From positions 1-21,039 of the forward strand of contig JBBQTU010000044.1 in NCBI GenBank assembly GCA_038213005.1: DNA of 21,039 nt, read 5' to 3'. Shown here one piece after another: positions 19,545-21,039 of this stretch. Each line of letters opens with the position of its first letter. Positions within the stretch are counted from its first letter, which is position 1. The stretch is from JBBQTU01 sp038213005 (GTDB taxonomy: Bacteria > Planctomycetota > Phycisphaerae > Tepidisphaerales > Tepidisphaeraceae). The notes below the pieces were generated by a model that ran no database searches, was not told where the DNA came from, and saw only the letters and a list, made by a program, of their open reading frames with translations. The position numbers were made by a program, and so were the translations under genes.

Positions 19545-21039
19545 GCTACGGCCTTCTCTGGATCGAGACATTGCTGGCCTGCCTGCTCTTTCTGACCGCT
19601 GCAATCACGTTCGGCCTTCGGCGCAAGACCCGCATCGCAAGAGTGCTCTTCGCTTTGGTGGCGTTGCTGCCGTTGCTGCCACCTGCGGCCGCTGTGGTAT
19701 TTGCCAGCATAACGCGGTTTGCGGTGGGGGTGCGCAACGACACCTTCCTATGGGCGATCCTTTTGCTCGCCTGCTACCTTGGCGGGGCAATCACAATACG
19801 GACATTCGCAAGACAGCGCGATGCCGCCGGAGTGCACCGGGCATTCTCCTGGCCACTAGCTCGCATCGTCACCGCGTGGCTGGTCGCGGTTTCGCTGACG
19901 GCGATGACCGTCTGGAACCTGGATTTGCAGGCACAGGTCGAGATCCAAGCCTTGCGCGCCGAGGCCGGGGCATTGGCCTTGAGCGCAGCTCCACCGCCGA
20001 TCCCAGATTCGGCCAATGCATCCTTTGGCTATCAGAAGGCCCACGACTGTTTTGTGGCGGCCACTATCCCGGCCGACAAAGACGTTGAGTATCGCGACCT
20101 CGATCCTCGCTCGCCTGAGGTGAAGGCATTCCTGCTTCGGCAACAAAAGACACTTGAACTCGTCCGCCAAGCGGCAGATATGCCCGAGTGCCGCATCGAG
20201 TTTGACTACGCCCGCCCGGACATGGCGAAACTACTTGAAGAGTGGCCCAAGTTCCGCACGGGCGTTCGACTGCTTGCCATTGCCGCCAAAGCAGAGGCGG
20301 CTAGTGGTGAGGTGAATCTGGCAGTGGCTGACTGTCGCAGGTTGTACTCCCTGGCTGAACAGGTTGGCTCGGCCCCGGCACTGATCGGGGGTCTAGTGAC
20401 CATTGCCGATGATAGCCGGGCTAGCAGCATTGCTTCATTAGTGCTTGGGGCCGTTTCAACCCAATCGGAACTCGATCAGTTCCCTTCACCGGACCTGGAT
20501 GTGCTGCCGCGAACGTTTGCCCGATCTCTGCGGAGTGAAGAGGCATTGGGCTTGGCGCTATACTGCGACATGGTAACGGGGGAAGGTGTGTTCGCTGCAG
20601 ACATATCGCCTCTTGTGGGGTCCGTCATGTGGTTTGGTTACTTCCGTGACGACATCGTCGTATACCGTCGTCATTTGCAGCGAGTGCAACGAGTCGCCGA
20701 AGAACCATACTACGAGGCATCCACCGAGCGACAGCAACTCAATGATAGTTACAGCCAACGGAACGGCGGGATACTCGCAGCACAGATCGTCCCGTCTTTG
20801 CTCAATTCGCTTCGCGCAATGGCGGATGCGCAGGCGCTACGTTCCGCGGTTGTCATGGCTCGTGCCGCCACGCGTTATCGCCTGGATCACGGCGACTACC
20901 CGGCCTTTGCGGAACTCCTCGTGCCGGCTTACGCGGAAGCGTTCCCCGTCGATCCGTTCGATGGCAAGCCCCTGCGCCTCAAGAAGCGCCCCGACGGCAG
21001 CCTCGCGATCTACTCCGTCGGCCACGATGGCAAAGACGA
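19541..21039 (+). CDS. large multi-pass membrane protein of unknown function, cut by the window end
   Basis: At least 499 codons run open from 19541 to the window edge. Four hydrophobic segments (about 4-26, 33-60, 68-88, 103-125) are followed by a coiled stretch (129-147) and a long soluble domain, probably extracytoplasmic. Around residues 432-499 comes a pilin-like module: ALRSAVVMARAATRYRLDHG, then YPAFAELLVP and DPFDGKPLR, closing with YSVGHDGKD. That ending recurs, to my knowledge, in many planctomycete proteins without known function and resembles the C-terminal part of type II pseudopilins. GGAGGA lies five bases before the ATG, and its ATG overlaps the anti-sigma-like stop. The usual end would be only a few residues further. 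Its role in the sigma pathway, for example as sensor or signal input, is inference. Confidence 0.7.
   Translation, partial: MSYGLLWIETLLACLLFLTAAITFGLRRKTRIARVLFALVALLPLLPPAAAVVFASITRFAVGVRNDTFLWAILLLACYLGGAITIRTFARQRDAAGVHRAFSWPLARIVTAWLVAVSLTAMTVWNLDLQAQVEIQALRAEAGALALSAAPPPIPDSANASFGYQKAHDCFVAATIPADKDVEYRDLDPRSPEVKAFLLRQQKTLELVRQAADMPECRIEFDYARPDMAKLLEEWPKFRTGVRLLAIAAKAEAASGEVNLAVADCRRLYSLAEQVGSAPALIGGLVTIADDSRASSIASLVLGAVSTQSELDQFPSPDLDVLPRTFARSLRSEEALGLALYCDMVTGEGVFAADISPLVGSVMWFGYFRDDIVVYRRHLQRVQRVAEEPYYEASTERQQLNDSYSQRNGGILAAQIVPSLLNSLRAMADAQALRSAVVMARAATRYRLDHGDYPAFAELLVPAYAEAFPVDPFDGKPLRLKKRPDGSLAIYSVGHDGKD

Noticed and set aside
19528..20088. 186-codon plus-strand frame overlapping the large membrane protein
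   Set aside because: It is in another frame from the one open to the window end; the 19541 frame has the Shine-Dalgarno, membrane helices and a conserved C-terminal module.
1..21039. CRISPR array, tRNA, rRNA, insertion sequence or phage genes
   Set aside because: No repeat-spacer periodicity of CRISPR type, no tRNA cloverleaf, no rRNA stretch and no transposase or phage-like protein were seen. The heptamer arrays are too short and lack unique spacers.

Overview
The window is a GC-rich bacterial chromosome segment, most likely from a planctomycete (Planctomycetota; a Phycisphaerae-type lineage is only a guess). The pointers are an S10-to-alpha ribosomal supercluster with wide, non-overlapping spacers, a CslA/BcsA-like glycosyltransferase, and an ECF sigma factor module whose last protein carries a C-terminal sequence ending in DPFDGKPLR and YSVGHDGKD. 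I associate that ending with many uncharacterised planctomycete proteins; this is family memory, not a search result.

Layout. Positions 1-191 hold no gene. Positions 192-1790 (minus) encode a membrane GT2 glycosyltransferase with its own sigma70-like promoter at 2003-2032 and a long leader containing two adjoining hairpins. A strong Rho-independent terminator (2122-2155, minus) closes the ribosomal cluster. Positions 2182-18081 (minus) hold 27 co-directional genes, in transcription order: rpsJ, rplC, rplD, rplW, rplB, rpsS, rplV, rpsC, rplP, rpmC, rpsQ, rplN, rplX, rplE, rpsN, rpsH, rplF, rplR, rpsE, rplO, secY, map, rpmJ, rpsM, rpsK, rpoA, rplQ. Together they supply ribosomal proteins, the SecY channel, N-terminal methionine removal and the RNA polymerase alpha subunit. 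A promoter with an AT-rich upstream block is predicted at 18178-18229. The genes rpmD, adk, infA and rpsD, often found in this cluster, are absent from their usual slots.

Positions 18082-18606 are a divergent intergenic region. From 18607 on the plus strand come an ECF sigma factor, a small one-membrane-segment protein (probable anti-sigma factor) and a large four-membrane-segment protein that runs off the window end. The third gene overlaps the second by ATGA and the second begins 2 bases after the first, so they look translationally coupled.

The parts least explained by known genes lie in the spacers. They include heptamer-repeat arrays in four ribosomal gaps, short GC-rich palindromes, CCCCTTG hairpins, a terminator-shaped hairpin facing against the operon at 4476-4503, and the rpsK-rpoA gap. 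That gap, where rpsD often sits, carries a 10-bp-phased TGAGACA array, a TATAAT box and a leader with alternative pairings.
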